This document shows positions 46,401-55,235 of a stretch of 64,000 bases of DNA, one piece after another. Made by a program: the position numbers and the translations under genes. The stretch's first letter is position 1. Every line of letters begins with the position of its first letter. Location: contig CALJZN010000003.1 of assembly GCA_937983405.1 (NCBI GenBank), positions 1-64,000 on the forward strand. Reading direction: 5' to 3'. This DNA is from an uncultured Paracoccaceae bacterium (GTDB lineage: Bacteria > Pseudomonadota > Alphaproteobacteria > Rhodobacterales > Rhodobacteraceae). The notes beneath the pieces are model-generated. The model worked only from the letters and a program-made list of their open reading frames with translations, was not told where the DNA came from and made no database searches.

Positions 46401-47741
46401 CTATCCGATGCGGCAAAGCGCGCGGACGGCGGCGGCGGCGCGGTCGAGCGCGGCCTGCGCCTCGGCCGCCAGGGCTGCGGCGGCGGCGGTGCGGGGGGCG
46501 CGGAAGTCCGCGTCCTGCGCCGCGACCACCGCGGCGGCCAGCGCCGCGGCATCGGCCACCTCGACCGCGCCGCCGACGGCGCGCAGCGCGTCGTAGCTCT
46601 CGGCGAAGTTGCCGGTATGCGGCCCGTGCAGCACGAGGCTGCCCAGCGCCACCGCCTCCCAGGGGTTCTTGCCGGTGGGCGTCGCGCCCTCGACGGGCAG
46701 CGAGTTGCCCATGAACGTCACCGGGCAGAGGCGGAACCACAGCCCCATCTCGCCGATCGTGTCGGCGATGTAGACCTGCGTCTCGGGCCCGATCGTTTCG
46801 CCCCGGCTGCGGCGGGCGACATGGGCGAAGCGGGCGCGCGCCTCGGCCTCGGTCGCGTCGGCCAGGCCCGGCTGGCGCGGGGCGATGATGAAAAGAAGCC
46901 CGGGGCAGCGGTCGCGGGCGCGCGCGTGGGCCTCGAAGAGCTGCGCCTCCTCGCGCCGCGCGGTCGAGCCCGCCAGCCAGCGCGGCCGGTCGCCGAGCCG
47001 CGCGGCCAGCGCCGCGCGCTCCTCGGGGCGGTCGGGCAGCGGGTCGGAGGCGGTCTTGAGCACCCCCATCACCTCGAGCCGGTCGGGCGGGGCACCCATG
47101 GCGACGAAGCGCGCGCGGCTGTCCTCGTTCTGCATCAGGATGCGCTCGAACAGGCCGTAAAGGCCGCGGTAAAGCGCCGGCAGCCGCTTGCGCCGCCGGA
47201 AGCCGCGGGCCGTGACGCGGGCGTTGACCAGCAGCATCGGAATCCCGCGGCGGTGCGTCTCGGTCAGGGTCAGCGGCCAGAGGTCGCGCTCGGCCACCAC
47301 CGCGGCGTCGGGGCGCCAGTGGCCGAGAAAGGCGCCGACCGGCCCGGGCGCATCGGCCGGGGCGAACTGGTGGATGACGCGCGGCGGCAGGCCGGCCCGG
47401 GCCAGCGCCTCGGCCGAGCTTCGGGTGATGGTGGTGAGCAGGAAATGGGCGTCGGGCATCTCGCGCCCGAGCCGCCGCAGGAGCGTGAGCAGCGCGAGGC
47501 TTTCGCCCACGCTGACGGCATGGAACCACACCAGCCGGCCCGGCGGCCGGGCCAGCGCGGGGCGGCCGAGCTTCTCGCCCACCCGCGCCGGATCCTCCTT
47601 GCCCGCCCGGGTGCGGCGGGCGAGGACGAGCCGCCACAGCGGCCCGGACGCGCGCGCGAGGGCGAGATAGGCCGCCAGGAGCGGCGCGGCGGGCGGCCGC
47701 CCGCGACGCGGGGACGATGCCCTGCCGTCTTTCCCGGTCAT
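46401..47741 (-). CDS. waaA: 3-deoxy-D-manno-octulosonic acid transferase
   Basis: A 446-residue GT30 enzyme that transfers Kdo from CMP-Kdo to lipid A precursor, on the cytoplasmic face of the inner membrane. Visible family motifs are VWFHAVSVGESLALLTLL (near 70-87), VVAERDLWPLTL, LLVNARVT, LAGSTARREEAQLF, and the C-terminal FMGNSLPVEGATPTGKNPWEA. AAGG precedes the ATG at 47741. About 80 bp from the glycosyltransferase. Confidence 0.94.
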   Translation of the reverse strand: MTGKDGRASSPRRGRPPAAPLLAAYLALARASGPLWRLVLARRTRAGKEDPARVGEKLGRPALARPPGRLVWFHAVSVGESLALLTLLRRLGREMPDAHFLLTTITRSSAEALARAGLPPRVIHQFAPADAPGPVGAFLGHWRPDAAVVAERDLWPLTLTETHRRGIPMLLVNARVTARGFRRRKRLPALYRGLYGLFERILMQNEDSRARFVAMGAPPDRLEVMGVLKTASDPLPDRPEERAALAARLGDRPRWLAGSTARREEAQLFEAHARARDRCPGLLFIIAPRQPGLADATEAEARARFAHVARRSRGETIGPETQVYIADTIGEMGLWFRLCPVTFMGNSLPVEGATPTGKNPWEAVALGSLVLHGPHTGNFAESYDALRAVGGAVEVADAAALAAAVVAAQDADFRAPRTAAAAALAAEAQAALDRAAAAVRALCRIG

Positions 47742-47759
47742 TGCCTTCCGTCCTTCGAG

Positions 47760-47812
47760 CCGGAGCGGAGCCTAGGACCCGGAGCGGAGCCTAGGAGCCG
47801 GCCCGGAGCCTA
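47760..47812. repeat. 18-19-bp tandem repeat, about 3 copies
   Basis: Two near-identical units (CCGGAGCGGAGCCTAGGA at 47760-47777 and 47779-47796) and a degenerate third to 47812. They lie in the gap between waaA and flgD, starting 19 bp upstream of the waaA ATG. Confidence 0.8.
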
Positions 47813-47863
47813 GACGAGGTTGCGGCCGAACGGAATCCCCGGCGCCCGCGCTGCGGGCGTGGC

Positions 47864-48598
47864 TCAGGGCCGCAGCGCGGTCACGGCCGAGGCCGGCACC
47901 TCGCTGCCGCCCTCCAGCACCAGCCGCACCTCGCCGCCCGCCAGCCGCGCCTCGGCGACGCGGGCGTAGGTCTCGACCGGGAGGGCGGCCAGGGGAACGC
48001 CGCCCGAGAAGGCGACGAGTTCGAAGCCGTAGAGCCCTTCGGGCAGGGGCAGCCCGTCGCTGCCGCGGCCGTTCCAGAGGTAGGGTTCGGCCCGCGGCGG
48101 AATCTCGCGGCGGTCGACCTCGGTGCCGAAGGCGTTGCGCACCACCAGCACCGTCCGGTCGGCAAGCGGCGGCGGCGCGGGGTGCAGCTCGACCGGCGCG
48201 CCCGAAAACAGCGCCGGCGCGGCGCTGCGGGCCTGCATGCCGACCCAGCCGGCCATCTGCGCCAGCCCTGTGACGGCCATCTGCCGGCCCAGCCCCTCGA
48301 GCAGCGCGTTGCCGCGGATCTGCTGCTCGACCCCGGCGAAGGTGGCAAGCTGCACGGCGAAGTCGCTGGCCTGCATGGGGTTGAGCGGGTCCTGGTTGCG
48401 CAGCTGTGTGGTCAGCATGCGCAGGAAGGTCTCGAAGTCCGCGCCGATCGCGCCGCGGCCCGGGGCGGGGGCCGCGGCGGGGGCGGGGGCCGCGGCGGGG
48501 GCGGGGGCCGCGGCAGGGGCGGGGGCCGCGGCGGGGGCAGCCCATCGGCCGGCGCGGCTGGCGGGCGCGGACGGGGCGGGGCCGGTCAGATCGGACAT
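47864..48598 (-). CDS. flgD: flagellar hook assembly protein FlgD
   Basis: A 244-residue hook-cap protein that directs assembly of FlgE subunits. The FlgD N-domain core is FETFLRMLTTQLRNQDPLNP with DFAVQLATFAGVEQQ next; the C-half holds the FlgD Ig-like/Tudor region. A linker of AP repeats (about residues 20-47), encoded by 18-bp units, sits between a short N-terminus and the core. GGAG precedes the ATG at 48598. It is 16 bp from fliK in the same direction. Confidence 0.93.
   Translation of the reverse strand: MSDLTGPAPSAPASRAGRWAAPAAAPAPAAAPAPAAAPAPAAAPAPGRGAIGADFETFLRMLTTQLRNQDPLNPMQASDFAVQLATFAGVEQQIRGNALLEGLGRQMAVTGLAQMAGWVGMQARSAAPALFSGAPVELHPAPPPLADRTVLVVRNAFGTEVDRREIPPRAEPYLWNGRGSDGLPLPEGLYGFELVAFSGGVPLAALPVETYARVAEARLAGGEVRLVLEGGSEVPASAVTALRP
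48463..48537. repeat. 18-bp tandem repeat, about 4 copies, inside flgD
   Basis: Units of the form GCGGGGGCCGCGGCGGGG repeat about four times with one base change. They encode the PAAAPA-type linker of FlgD on the minus strand. Confidence 0.82.
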
Positions 48599-48613
48599 CG
48601 GGGAAACTCCGGG

Positions 48614-51274
48614 TCAGAGGCGCAGGTCGAGCCGCCCGTCCGGCGGCGGGAAGGCGGCGTAGCCCGTCTCGGGCGCGGGCGCGCGCCCGGCGCAGGGCGG
48701 GGGGGCGTCGATGCGGGGCGGGTCGGGCGGCCGGCCGGGGTGTTGACCGAAGCTCATCGCGACCGAGCCGTAGCCGAGGCCGCGAAGCTCGGCCGCCAGG
48801 TCCTCGGCATGCCGGCGCAGGAGGTCGAGGGTCTCGCCGCGCTCGGCGGTGATGGCCAGCGTGACGCCGCCATCCCCGGCGGGGTCGAGCGACAGCCGGA
48901 CCGCGCCGAGCTCGGGCGGCGAAAGGGCGATCTCGACCCGGCCCCCGGCCGCCCGGGAGACGCTGGCGGCCAGCTCGTGCAGCGGCGGCGCCCCGGCCGT
49001 CCAGACCAGCGGCGCGGGCCCGCGCGGGGCGGAGGCGGCCGGAGGCGGCGGCGGCGCGGCCTCGCCCGGCCGGGCCTCGGCCAACGCCATGTCGGCCGGC
49101 CATCGGCCATCGGCCGTCGGGGGTTCGCGCCGGGCTGCGGCGATGGCCGATGCACCCATCGGCGCATCGGGCGCATCGGGCGGCCCGGCGGCTGCCGTGG
49201 CGTCCGGGGCGGGCGATGCCGCGCCGGGCAGGGCAGACGAAGCCGGCGGCGTCGCCGCCGGGGCCGGTGCGGGGTGCCCCGGCCCGGGCTCGGACGGCCG
49301 CGCCCGCCCCGTCGGCACGGCCTGGGGCTGCCACGCCGCCCCGTCGGAGCCGGCGGAGGGCGGCGGCGCGTCCGGCCGGCTGTCGTCCCCGGGCGCCCTG
49401 CCCGCGGCTGGATCCTGCGGCACCGCGGGTTGCGCGACGGCGGCACGTCCGGGCTGGGGCGGCCGCGCCGGCCCTGCGGCGACCGGCGGGGTCCGGGGCG
49501 CCGCGGGGGCGGTCTTGGCGGGTGCGCCGATCCGCTGCCGTGTCGGGGGGGCCGCCCGATCCGCCGCGGCCTCCGGCGCTGGCCGCGGGTCGTCCGGCGC
49601 GGAGGCGCCCCGCGTCGCGGCCGTCGCCGCCTGCGGGGCGGACCGTGCCGGCGCCGCGGCCTCGGTCGCCGCGGCGTCCGCTGCGCGAGGGGCCTCTCCC
49701 GCGGGCGCAACGCGCGTCCCGGCGCGGGTCGGCGCCTGCACCGCGGCGGCGCCGCTGGCCGGCGTCGGTCTGCCTTCGCCGGGCGCGCTGCCGGCCGCGG
49801 TGGGCGGTGCGCCGGCGCGGCCTGTCCCGCCCGGCGGGTCCGCCGGGGCTGCGCCGGCGGCGCCGGCCGATGCGACACCGGCCGCCGCGGGGCCCGGCCG
49901 GGACCGGCCGTTGCCGGCCGTCCCGCCGGAAGGGGTGGGTGCCCCCCCCGGTGGTGCCGTGGGAGGACCGGCTCGGGCCCCCTCGTGCCGGCCGGGCGGC
50001 GCGCCGGCGGGCGGCACGCCGGCCGCGTCGCCGGCGCCGGCCGAGGGGGGCGGCCGGTCCGCCGCGGCCATCCCGGACCACCCGGCCAGGGCGGGCCGTC
50101 CCGCGATCGCCGCCGGCTTTCCGCGGAACGGCAGACGTTCGGCGGCCGGAACCCCGGACGCCGTGGCTTGCGCAGCCGCGACGGGCGCAGGCGGCAGGGG
50201 CGGCATGCGGACAGGCCGGGCGAAGGGCGCGGCGGCGGCCCGGGCCGGTCCGTCGCGGTCGGCGACAGGCAGCGAGGCCGCGCTGCGGGGCGGGATGGCC
50301 GCGGACGGCAACGCCGCGCTGCCCTGCGCAGGGCCCCTTGCGGGTGGCGCGTCGGGTGCCGCGCGCGGTGGCAGGGCCCGGGGCGGGGCCGCAGAGCCGG
50401 ACCCCTCTGCTCCGTTCCCGGTCGATGGGGGCGCCGCAACCGGGTGGGCCGGGAAGGCCGCGGCCGCGCTGGCCGCGATCGTTCCGGCCGGGCCGGGGCG
50501 GGGCGCAATGCCGGCACCGGGCCGGCGCGCCGCCGCCGGCGTGCCGGCCGGTTCCGCCGCGACGGCAGGCATGCCGGAGGGCGGCAGCGGCGGGGCGGGC
50601 CCCTCGGGCGTGGCCGGATCGGCGCGGTAGGGGGGGCGCCGTCGGGCTGCAGGCGCTGGGGCTGCAGGCGCCGCGCGGTCGGGCGCCGCGCGGTCGGGCG
50701 CCGCGCGGTCGGGCGCCGCGGGCCCGGCCGCTTCGCCGGCCGTGCCCTCGCCGTCGCTGCAGACGGGTGCCGGGTGCAGGTCGGCCTGCGCCGGGTCGGC
50801 CTCGGACCGGGGTCCGGGGGGGTCGGGATGCCGGCTTCGGTCCCCGGTCGGGTCGCCGGGCGGGCCGTTGTCGCCGGGTTCCGGCGGGTTGCCTTCGGGA
50901 CCGGGCGCGGCAGGACCGGCGCCGGCCGGCTCATCCGGGTGGGCTGGCCCGGGTGTGGCGCCGGCCGCCTGTTCGCCGGCGCCCTCGGTGCCACCCGCCG
51001 GCTGCGGGAACGCGGCCGCCGAAGCTGCCGCGGACGGTTGCCAGCCGCCCCGAGCCTGCGCCGCGCAACGGCCCGTCGCCGCGGTTCCGTCCGGGCGCGA
51101 CGGCTCCGGCGCGGCAGGGTCCGCCCGGCCCGCCGCCGGCGGCCGCGGAGCGCGCGCCTCGAGAAGCGCGTCGAAGGCAGGGCCGCCGCCCGGGACGGCC
51201 CCGCACGCAGCGGTCGGCGCGGCGGGGGCGCACTCGGCGATGCGGGCTTCGGGCCGGGAGAGGGGGGCGATCAT
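48614..51274 (-). CDS. fliK: flagellar hook-length control protein FliK
   Basis: An 886-residue, mostly disordered Pro/Ala/Gly-rich protein whose length sets hook length. The conserved C-terminal Flg_hook domain lies near residues 760-840 (GRVEIALSPPELGAVRLSLD, ITAERGETLDLLRRHAEDL). At roughly twice the length of enteric FliK it may specify a long hook or a different secretion measure. A 15-bp repeat at 50671-50715 encodes APDRA repeats. The ATG at 51274 gives MIAPLSRPEARI; a GTG at 51295 is possible but neither has a clear ribosome site. Confidence 0.88.
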   Translation of the reverse strand: MIAPLSRPEARIAECAPAAPTAACGAVPGGGPAFDALLEARAPRPPAAGRADPAAPEPSRPDGTAATGRCAAQARGGWQPSAAASAAAFPQPAGGTEGAGEQAAGATPGPAHPDEPAGAGPAAPGPEGNPPEPGDNGPPGDPTGDRSRHPDPPGPRSEADPAQADLHPAPVCSDGEGTAGEAAGPAAPDRAAPDRAAPDRAAPAAPAPAARRRPPYRADPATPEGPAPPLPPSGMPAVAAEPAGTPAAARRPGAGIAPRPGPAGTIAASAAAAFPAHPVAAPPSTGNGAEGSGSAAPPRALPPRAAPDAPPARGPAQGSAALPSAAIPPRSAASLPVADRDGPARAAAAPFARPVRMPPLPPAPVAAAQATASGVPAAERLPFRGKPAAIAGRPALAGWSGMAAADRPPPSAGAGDAAGVPPAGAPPGRHEGARAGPPTAPPGGAPTPSGGTAGNGRSRPGPAAAGVASAGAAGAAPADPPGGTGRAGAPPTAAGSAPGEGRPTPASGAAAVQAPTRAGTRVAPAGEAPRAADAAATEAAAPARSAPQAATAATRGASAPDDPRPAPEAAADRAAPPTRQRIGAPAKTAPAAPRTPPVAAGPARPPQPGRAAVAQPAVPQDPAAGRAPGDDSRPDAPPPSAGSDGAAWQPQAVPTGRARPSEPGPGHPAPAPAATPPASSALPGAASPAPDATAAAGPPDAPDAPMGASAIAAARREPPTADGRWPADMALAEARPGEAAPPPPPAASAPRGPAPLVWTAGAPPLHELAASVSRAAGGRVEIALSPPELGAVRLSLDPAGDGGVTLAITAERGETLDLLRRHAEDLAAELRGLGYGSVAMSFGQHPGRPPDPPRIDAPPPCAGRAPAPETGYAAFPPPDGRLDLRL
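50671..50722. repeat. 15-bp tandem repeat, 3.5 copies, inside fliK
   Basis: Identical units CCGCGCGGTCGGGCG at 50671-50685, 50686-50700 and 50701-50715, with a partial fourth. Being base-perfect, they look recently expanded. They encode APDRA repeats in the disordered part of FliK. Confidence 0.92.
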
Positions 51275-51385
51275 GCGCGGGCGCCATCCGGTCACTGGTC
51301 GCCCGCACTATCCGGGTCGGCGGTTACTGCACCTTTACCAGGCGGCCGCATCCTGCGCCGGTCCGTCCAAGCTGCGAGGAACCCC

Positions 51386-51685
51386 ATGTCGATTGCGTCC
51401 GTCGCCCGGCCCGGCCTGTCCCCGACCCTGCCGCCGCCCGACCCGCGCGAGGCGCGGCTTCGCGCCGCCGCGCAGCAGCTCGAGGGCGCCTTCCTGGCCG
51501 AGATGCTGAAGGCCGCCGGTCTGGGCAAGCCGCGCGAGGGTCTGGGCGGGGGCGGCGCGGGCGAGGCGCAGTTCGCCTCGTTCCTGGCCGAGCTGCAGGC
51601 CCGACAGGTCGCGGCCAGGGGAGGCCTCGGTCTGGCCGAATCGCTTTTCCACGCCCTTTTGGGGCGGGGAGGGGCCGATGGCTGA
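51386..51685 (+). CDS. flagellar rod-binding protein (FlgJ N-domain-like)
   Basis: A 99-residue protein equal to the rod-binding domain of FlgJ without the muramidase domain, common in alphaproteobacteria. The core is LRAAAQQLEGAFLAEMLKAAGL followed by EAQFASFLAELQARQVA and ESLFHALL. It likely caps the rod during export. GAGGA precedes the ATG at 51386. It overlaps the next gene by 8 bp. Confidence 0.8.
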   Translation: MSIASVARPGLSPTLPPPDPREARLRAAAQQLEGAFLAEMLKAAGLGKPREGLGGGGAGEAQFASFLAELQARQVAARGGLGLAESLFHALLGRGGADG

Positions 51686-52031
51686 CCGCGACAGCCCCGC
51701 CGACGCGCTCGGCCGCCTGTTCGACCTCGAGGCGCAGGCGCTCCGGTGCGGCGATCTCTCGGGCCTCGAGGCCGGTGCCGAGGCCAAGATCGCCCTGGCA
51801 ACCCGGCTGGCCGCCGCGACCGCCCCCGACCCGGCCGTGCTGCGCCGCCTGCACGCCGCGGCGGCGCGCAACGCCTGCCTGATCGCGGCCGCTGCCGAGG
51901 GCGTGCGCGCAGCGCGCGATCGCCTCGCCGCGCTGGCCCGGGCGGCCGGCGGCACCGACACCTACGACGGCGGCGGCCAGCGGCAGCGCCTGGCGAACCC
52001 CGCCGCCGCCCGGTTCGAGCGTCGCGCCTGA
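51678..52031 (+). CDS. FlgN-like flagellar export chaperone
   Basis: A 117-residue helical protein coupled to the rod-binding gene. The helical body (LGRLFDLEAQALRCGDL, AKIALATRLAAA) and the conserved tail TYDGGGQRQRLANPAAARF resemble FlgN-family hook-associated chaperones of Rhodobacterales. FlgN would keep FlgK/FlgL export-ready. The assignment rests on position and the tail motif, not strong homology. Confidence 0.6.
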   Translation: MADRDSPADALGRLFDLEAQALRCGDLSGLEAGAEAKIALATRLAAATAPDPAVLRRLHAAAARNACLIAAAAEGVRAARDRLAALARAAGGTDTYDGGGQRQRLANPAAARFERRA

Positions 52032-52289
52032 CGGCGGGGCGCGCCGGGGCCGACCCGCGCAACGCTTCCAAGCTGCATCAAATCCGCCGCAACACGCCGC
52101 AGCTCTTAGGATTGTGTTAGAGGTTCGCGGCCATGCTTTCCCTGCATCCCGGAGCGGATGGCGCGGTGTCCGGGCGGCCCCGGCGGGGGGCGCCCGGACC
52201 CGGCACTGGCCAGAACGCCTTCCCTTCAACGGGGCCCGTGCGGCCCTTCGTCATACCCGGCGCAAAGCGCCGCTTCGCATAGGAAAGTC

Positions 52290-53513
52290 ATGTCCAGCAT
52301 CCTGACCAACACCAGCGCGATGGTCGCGCTTCAGACGCTGAAGGGCGTCAACGGCAGCCTTGCCCGGACCCAGGCCGAGATCTCGACCGGCAAGTCGGTC
52401 GCCAACGCCAAGGACAACGCGGCGGTCTGGGCGATCTCGAAGGTCATGGAGTCCGATGTCAAGGGCTTCAAGGGCATCTCCGACAGCCTGTCGCTGGGCG
52501 AATCCACCGTTGCCGTGGCCCGCAAGGCGTCCGAGCGGGTCACCGAGCTTCTGACCGAGATCAAGGGCAAGATCGTCGCCGCGCAGGAGGAGAACGTCGA
52601 CCGCAACAAGATCCAGACCGACATCGCCGCCCTGCGCGACCAGATCGCCTCGGTGGTCGGCGCGGCGCAGTTCAACGGGCTCAACCTCGTCAACGGCACC
52701 CAGACCACGGTGAACGTGCTCGCCTCGCTCGACCGCGACACGGCCGGCAACGTCACGACCTCGTCGATCGCCGTGACGGCGCAGGACCTGTCGATCGGCG
52801 CCTATGCCGCCAACGACGTGTTCAACGCCGGGAGCGGCAACGCCGTGGTCTCGACGGCCGCGGACACCTTCGTGATGTCGCTCGACAACGGCGGCGGCAC
52901 GGACGAGATCACCTTCCAGAACGGCGCCAACGCCTGGGCCGCGGGCGACCGCATCTCGCTTACCGTCGCCGGCAAGACCGTCACCTACACGGTCACCGCG
53001 AGCGACGTGGACAGCGGCAACAACTCGGTGCCCGACCTGATCGCGGTGGGTCTCAAGAACAAGATCGACGCGCTGGGCATCGCCGACCTGACGGTGGACT
53101 ACGACAGCGCCAGCCCGGGGGTCCTGACCTTCACCAACGGCGGCGCGGTGGACCTGACGGTGACCGGGCAGTTCACCAACGCCGGCGCGGGCGGACTCGG
53201 CGTGCTCGACAGCATCGACGTCTCCACCCAGGCCGGCGCGGTTGCCGCGCTCGACAACATCGAGGGGCTGATCCAGACCGCGATCGACGCCTCGGCCGCC
53301 TTCGGCTCGGTCGAGGGGCGCATCGCCATCCAGGCGGGCTTTGTCAGCGACCTGACCGACGCGCTGCGCACCGGCATCGGCTCGCTGGTGGACGCCAACA
53401 TGGAGGAGGCGGCCGCCCGGCTGCAGGCGCTGCAGGTGCAGCAACAGCTTGCGACCCAGGCGCTGGCGATCGCCAACCAGGGACCGCAGAACATCCTCGC
53501 GCTGTTCCGCTGA
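52290..53513 (+). CDS. fliC: flagellin
   Basis: A 407-residue flagellin, the filament subunit. The conserved N-terminal D0/D1 (SSILTNTSAMVALQTLKGVN, residues 1-140) and C-terminal D1/D0 (LQVQQQLATQALAIANQGPQ, ending ILALFR) flank a variable surface region of about 150 residues with beta-rich repeats. AGGAAAG precedes the ATG. A 258-bp leader lies upstream; I could not identify a confident sigma28 or sigma54 promoter. A terminator-like hairpin follows. Confidence 0.97.
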   Translation: MSSILTNTSAMVALQTLKGVNGSLARTQAEISTGKSVANAKDNAAVWAISKVMESDVKGFKGISDSLSLGESTVAVARKASERVTELLTEIKGKIVAAQEENVDRNKIQTDIAALRDQIASVVGAAQFNGLNLVNGTQTTVNVLASLDRDTAGNVTTSSIAVTAQDLSIGAYAANDVFNAGSGNAVVSTAADTFVMSLDNGGGTDEITFQNGANAWAAGDRISLTVAGKTVTYTVTASDVDSGNNSVPDLIAVGLKNKIDALGIADLTVDYDSASPGVLTFTNGGAVDLTVTGQFTNAGAGGLGVLDSIDVSTQAGAVAALDNIEGLIQTAIDASAAFGSVEGRIAIQAGFVSDLTDALRTGIGSLVDANMEEAAARLQALQVQQQLATQALAIANQGPQNILALFR

Positions 53514-53522
53514 ACCGAGACG

Positions 53523-53544
53523 GCGGGGGCGCAGGCGCCCCCGC
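53523..53544 (+). terminator. terminator hairpin after fliC
   Basis: A perfect 9-bp GC stem (53523-53531 and 53536-53544) with a 4-nt loop starts 9 bp after the flagellin stop codon and is followed by pyrimidine-rich sequence. This fits a stable 3' end for an abundant mRNA, although there is no long T run. Confidence 0.65.
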
Positions 53545-53583
53545 ACGCTCTCTCCCGCGATTCCCTGCGCCCATGGAGCCACC

Positions 53584-53976
53584 GTGATCCCAGCCTCCCC
53601 CGCGCATGCGGCTTACGCAAGCCCCGCCACCCCGACCCGCACTCCCCGCGGGATGGAATACGAGGCCTTCGCCCGCATCACCCGCCGCCTCAAGGCCGCC
53701 CGCGATGCCGGCGACGGGGGCTTTGTCGCCCTCGCCGGTGCCCTGCACGACAACCGCGCCCTCTGGACGGTGCTTGCCGGCGATGTCGCAAGCCCCGACA
53801 ACCTGCTGCCGCCGCGGCTGCGGGCGCAGATCTTCTCGCTCGCGGCGTTCACCGCCCAGCACAGCCGCAAGGTTCTGGCCGGCCGGGCCGCCCCGGACGT
53901 GCTGATCGAGATCAACACCGCCGTGATGCGCGGCCTGCGCCAGGAGACCGCAGCGCCTGCCGGGGGGCGGGCATGA
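53584..53976 (+). CDS. flaF: flagellar biosynthesis regulator FlaF
   Basis: A 130-residue alphaproteobacterial regulator that promotes flagellin translation or secretion, acting against FlbT. GTG at 53584 with GGAG upstream; body YEAFARITRRLKAARDAG, ALHDNRALWTVLAGDV and AFTAQHSRKVL are typical. It overlaps flbT by 4 bp (ATGA). Confidence 0.9.
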   Translation: MIPASPAHAAYASPATPTRTPRGMEYEAFARITRRLKAARDAGDGGFVALAGALHDNRALWTVLAGDVASPDNLLPPRLRAQIFSLAAFTAQHSRKVLAGRAAPDVLIEINTAVMRGLRQETAAPAGGRA

Positions 53977-54380
53977 GCGGGCTGATCCTCAAGCTCGCGC
54001 CGCGCGAGCGCGTGCTCATCAATGGCGCGGTGATCGAGAACGGCGACCGCCGCTCGCGCCTCGCCGTCGTCACCCCCAATGCCCACATCCTGCGCCTGCG
54101 CGACGCGATCCACCCGGGCGAGGTCAACACCCCCGTGCGCCGCGTCTGCTACATCGCGCAGCTCGTGCTGTCGGGCGATGCCGATCCGGCCCAGGCCCGC
54201 CTGCAGCTGCTGCGCGGGATCGAGCAGCTGAGCCAGGCCCTGACCGACCCCGACAGCCGCGCCCAGCTTGCTGCCGCGACCGAGGCGGTGATCGCGGGCG
54301 AGCACTACCAGGCGCTCAAGGCGCTGCGCGCGCTCCTGCCCCGCGAGGCGCGGCTTCTTGCCGCCGCGATCCCGGCATGA
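53973..54380 (+). CDS. flbT: flagellar biosynthesis repressor FlbT
   Basis: A 135-residue RNA-binding regulator that in Caulobacter represses flagellin mRNA when assembly stalls. The N-terminus LILKLAPRERVLINGAVIEN and the helical second half (LQLLRGIEQLSQAL, HYQALKALRALLPREARLL) are typical. It is coupled to flaF and to the next gene by ATGA overlaps. Confidence 0.93.
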   Translation: MSGLILKLAPRERVLINGAVIENGDRRSRLAVVTPNAHILRLRDAIHPGEVNTPVRRVCYIAQLVLSGDADPAQARLQLLRGIEQLSQALTDPDSRAQLAAATEAVIAGEHYQALKALRALLPREARLLAAAIPA

Positions 54381-55192
54381 GCGTCGCGCCCGTCCTTCCG
54401 GCCGGCGGCTATCTCGGCTGGCGCTTTCTCGGGCGCACGCTCGCGGTGCAGAGGACGGCGTTCGCCGCGGCCCCCGGCCGGCAGCGCGACGAGGCCTACT
54501 TCCGCGCCAAGATCGGAACAATCGACACTGCAGAAGAGCTTGTGTCCGACCGCCGCCTGCTGGCGGTCGCCCTCGGCGCCTTCGGGCTCGACGCCGACAT
54601 CAACGCCCGCGCCTTCCTCCGCAAGGTGCTGGAGAGCCGCACGCTCGACCCGACATCGCTGGCCGGACGCCTCGCCGACAAACGCTATGGCGAGATGGCT
54701 GCCGCCTTCGGCTTCGGCGACTACGCCGTGCCGCGCTCGAAGCTCAGCGACTTCCCCGACCGGATCCTAGGCGCCTGGCGCGAACGCCAGTTCGAGGTGG
54801 CGGTGGGCGAACAGGACCGGGCGATGCGGCTTGCCCTCGGCGGCCGGCGCGAGCTCGCCGCGCTTGCGGCGCGGGACGTCACCGACAAGACCAAGTGGTT
54901 CACGATCATGGGCAATCCGCCGCTTCGCGAGGTTTTCGAGACGGCCTTCGGCCTGCCCCGGGGCTTTGCCGCGCTTGACCTCGACCAGCAGCTTGCCAGC
55001 CTCCGGTCCCATGCCCGCCGCGCCTTCGGCGACGACCGCGTGGCGCAGTTCGCCGACCCCGCGCGGATGGAAAGCCTGATGCGTCGCTTCCTCATCCGGG
55101 CCGAGATCGCCCAGAGCGGCCTCTCGGCCGCGCCGGCGCAGGCAGCGCTGACGCTCCTTGAGGCAGCGCCGCGCGTGCCGCGCTGGCGCTGA
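54377..55192 (+). CDS. DUF1217-family flagellar protein
   Basis: A 271-residue helical protein of the DUF1217 family, found in Rhodobacterales flagellar clusters next to flaF/flbT. Motifs include AYFRAKIGTIDTAEELVSD, AFLRKVLESRTLDPTSL, and repeats of MAAAFGFGDYAVP. Function is not established; it may belong to filament or motor assembly. It is translated with flbT and convergent with fliI. Confidence 0.85.
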   Translation: MSVAPVLPAGGYLGWRFLGRTLAVQRTAFAAAPGRQRDEAYFRAKIGTIDTAEELVSDRRLLAVALGAFGLDADINARAFLRKVLESRTLDPTSLAGRLADKRYGEMAAAFGFGDYAVPRSKLSDFPDRILGAWRERQFEVAVGEQDRAMRLALGGRRELAALAARDVTDKTKWFTIMGNPPLREVFETAFGLPRGFAALDLDQQLASLRSHARRAFGDDRVAQFADPARMESLMRRFLIRAEIAQSGLSAAPAQAALTLLEAAPRVPRWR

Positions 55193-55235
55193 ACGCGCCG
55201 CCGCCCCGCCGCAGTCGGCCGCCGGCGCGCCGCGG

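Noticed and set aside
48182..51685. A 1167-codon plus-strand frame ending in the rod-binding gene
   Set aside because: Only its last 99 codons (from 51386) are real; the rest is antisense to fliK and extremely Gly/Arg-rich.
52032..52289. Sigma28 or sigma54 flagellin promoter
   Set aside because: No convincing TAAA/GCCGATAA or GG-N10-GC pair at the right spacing was found.
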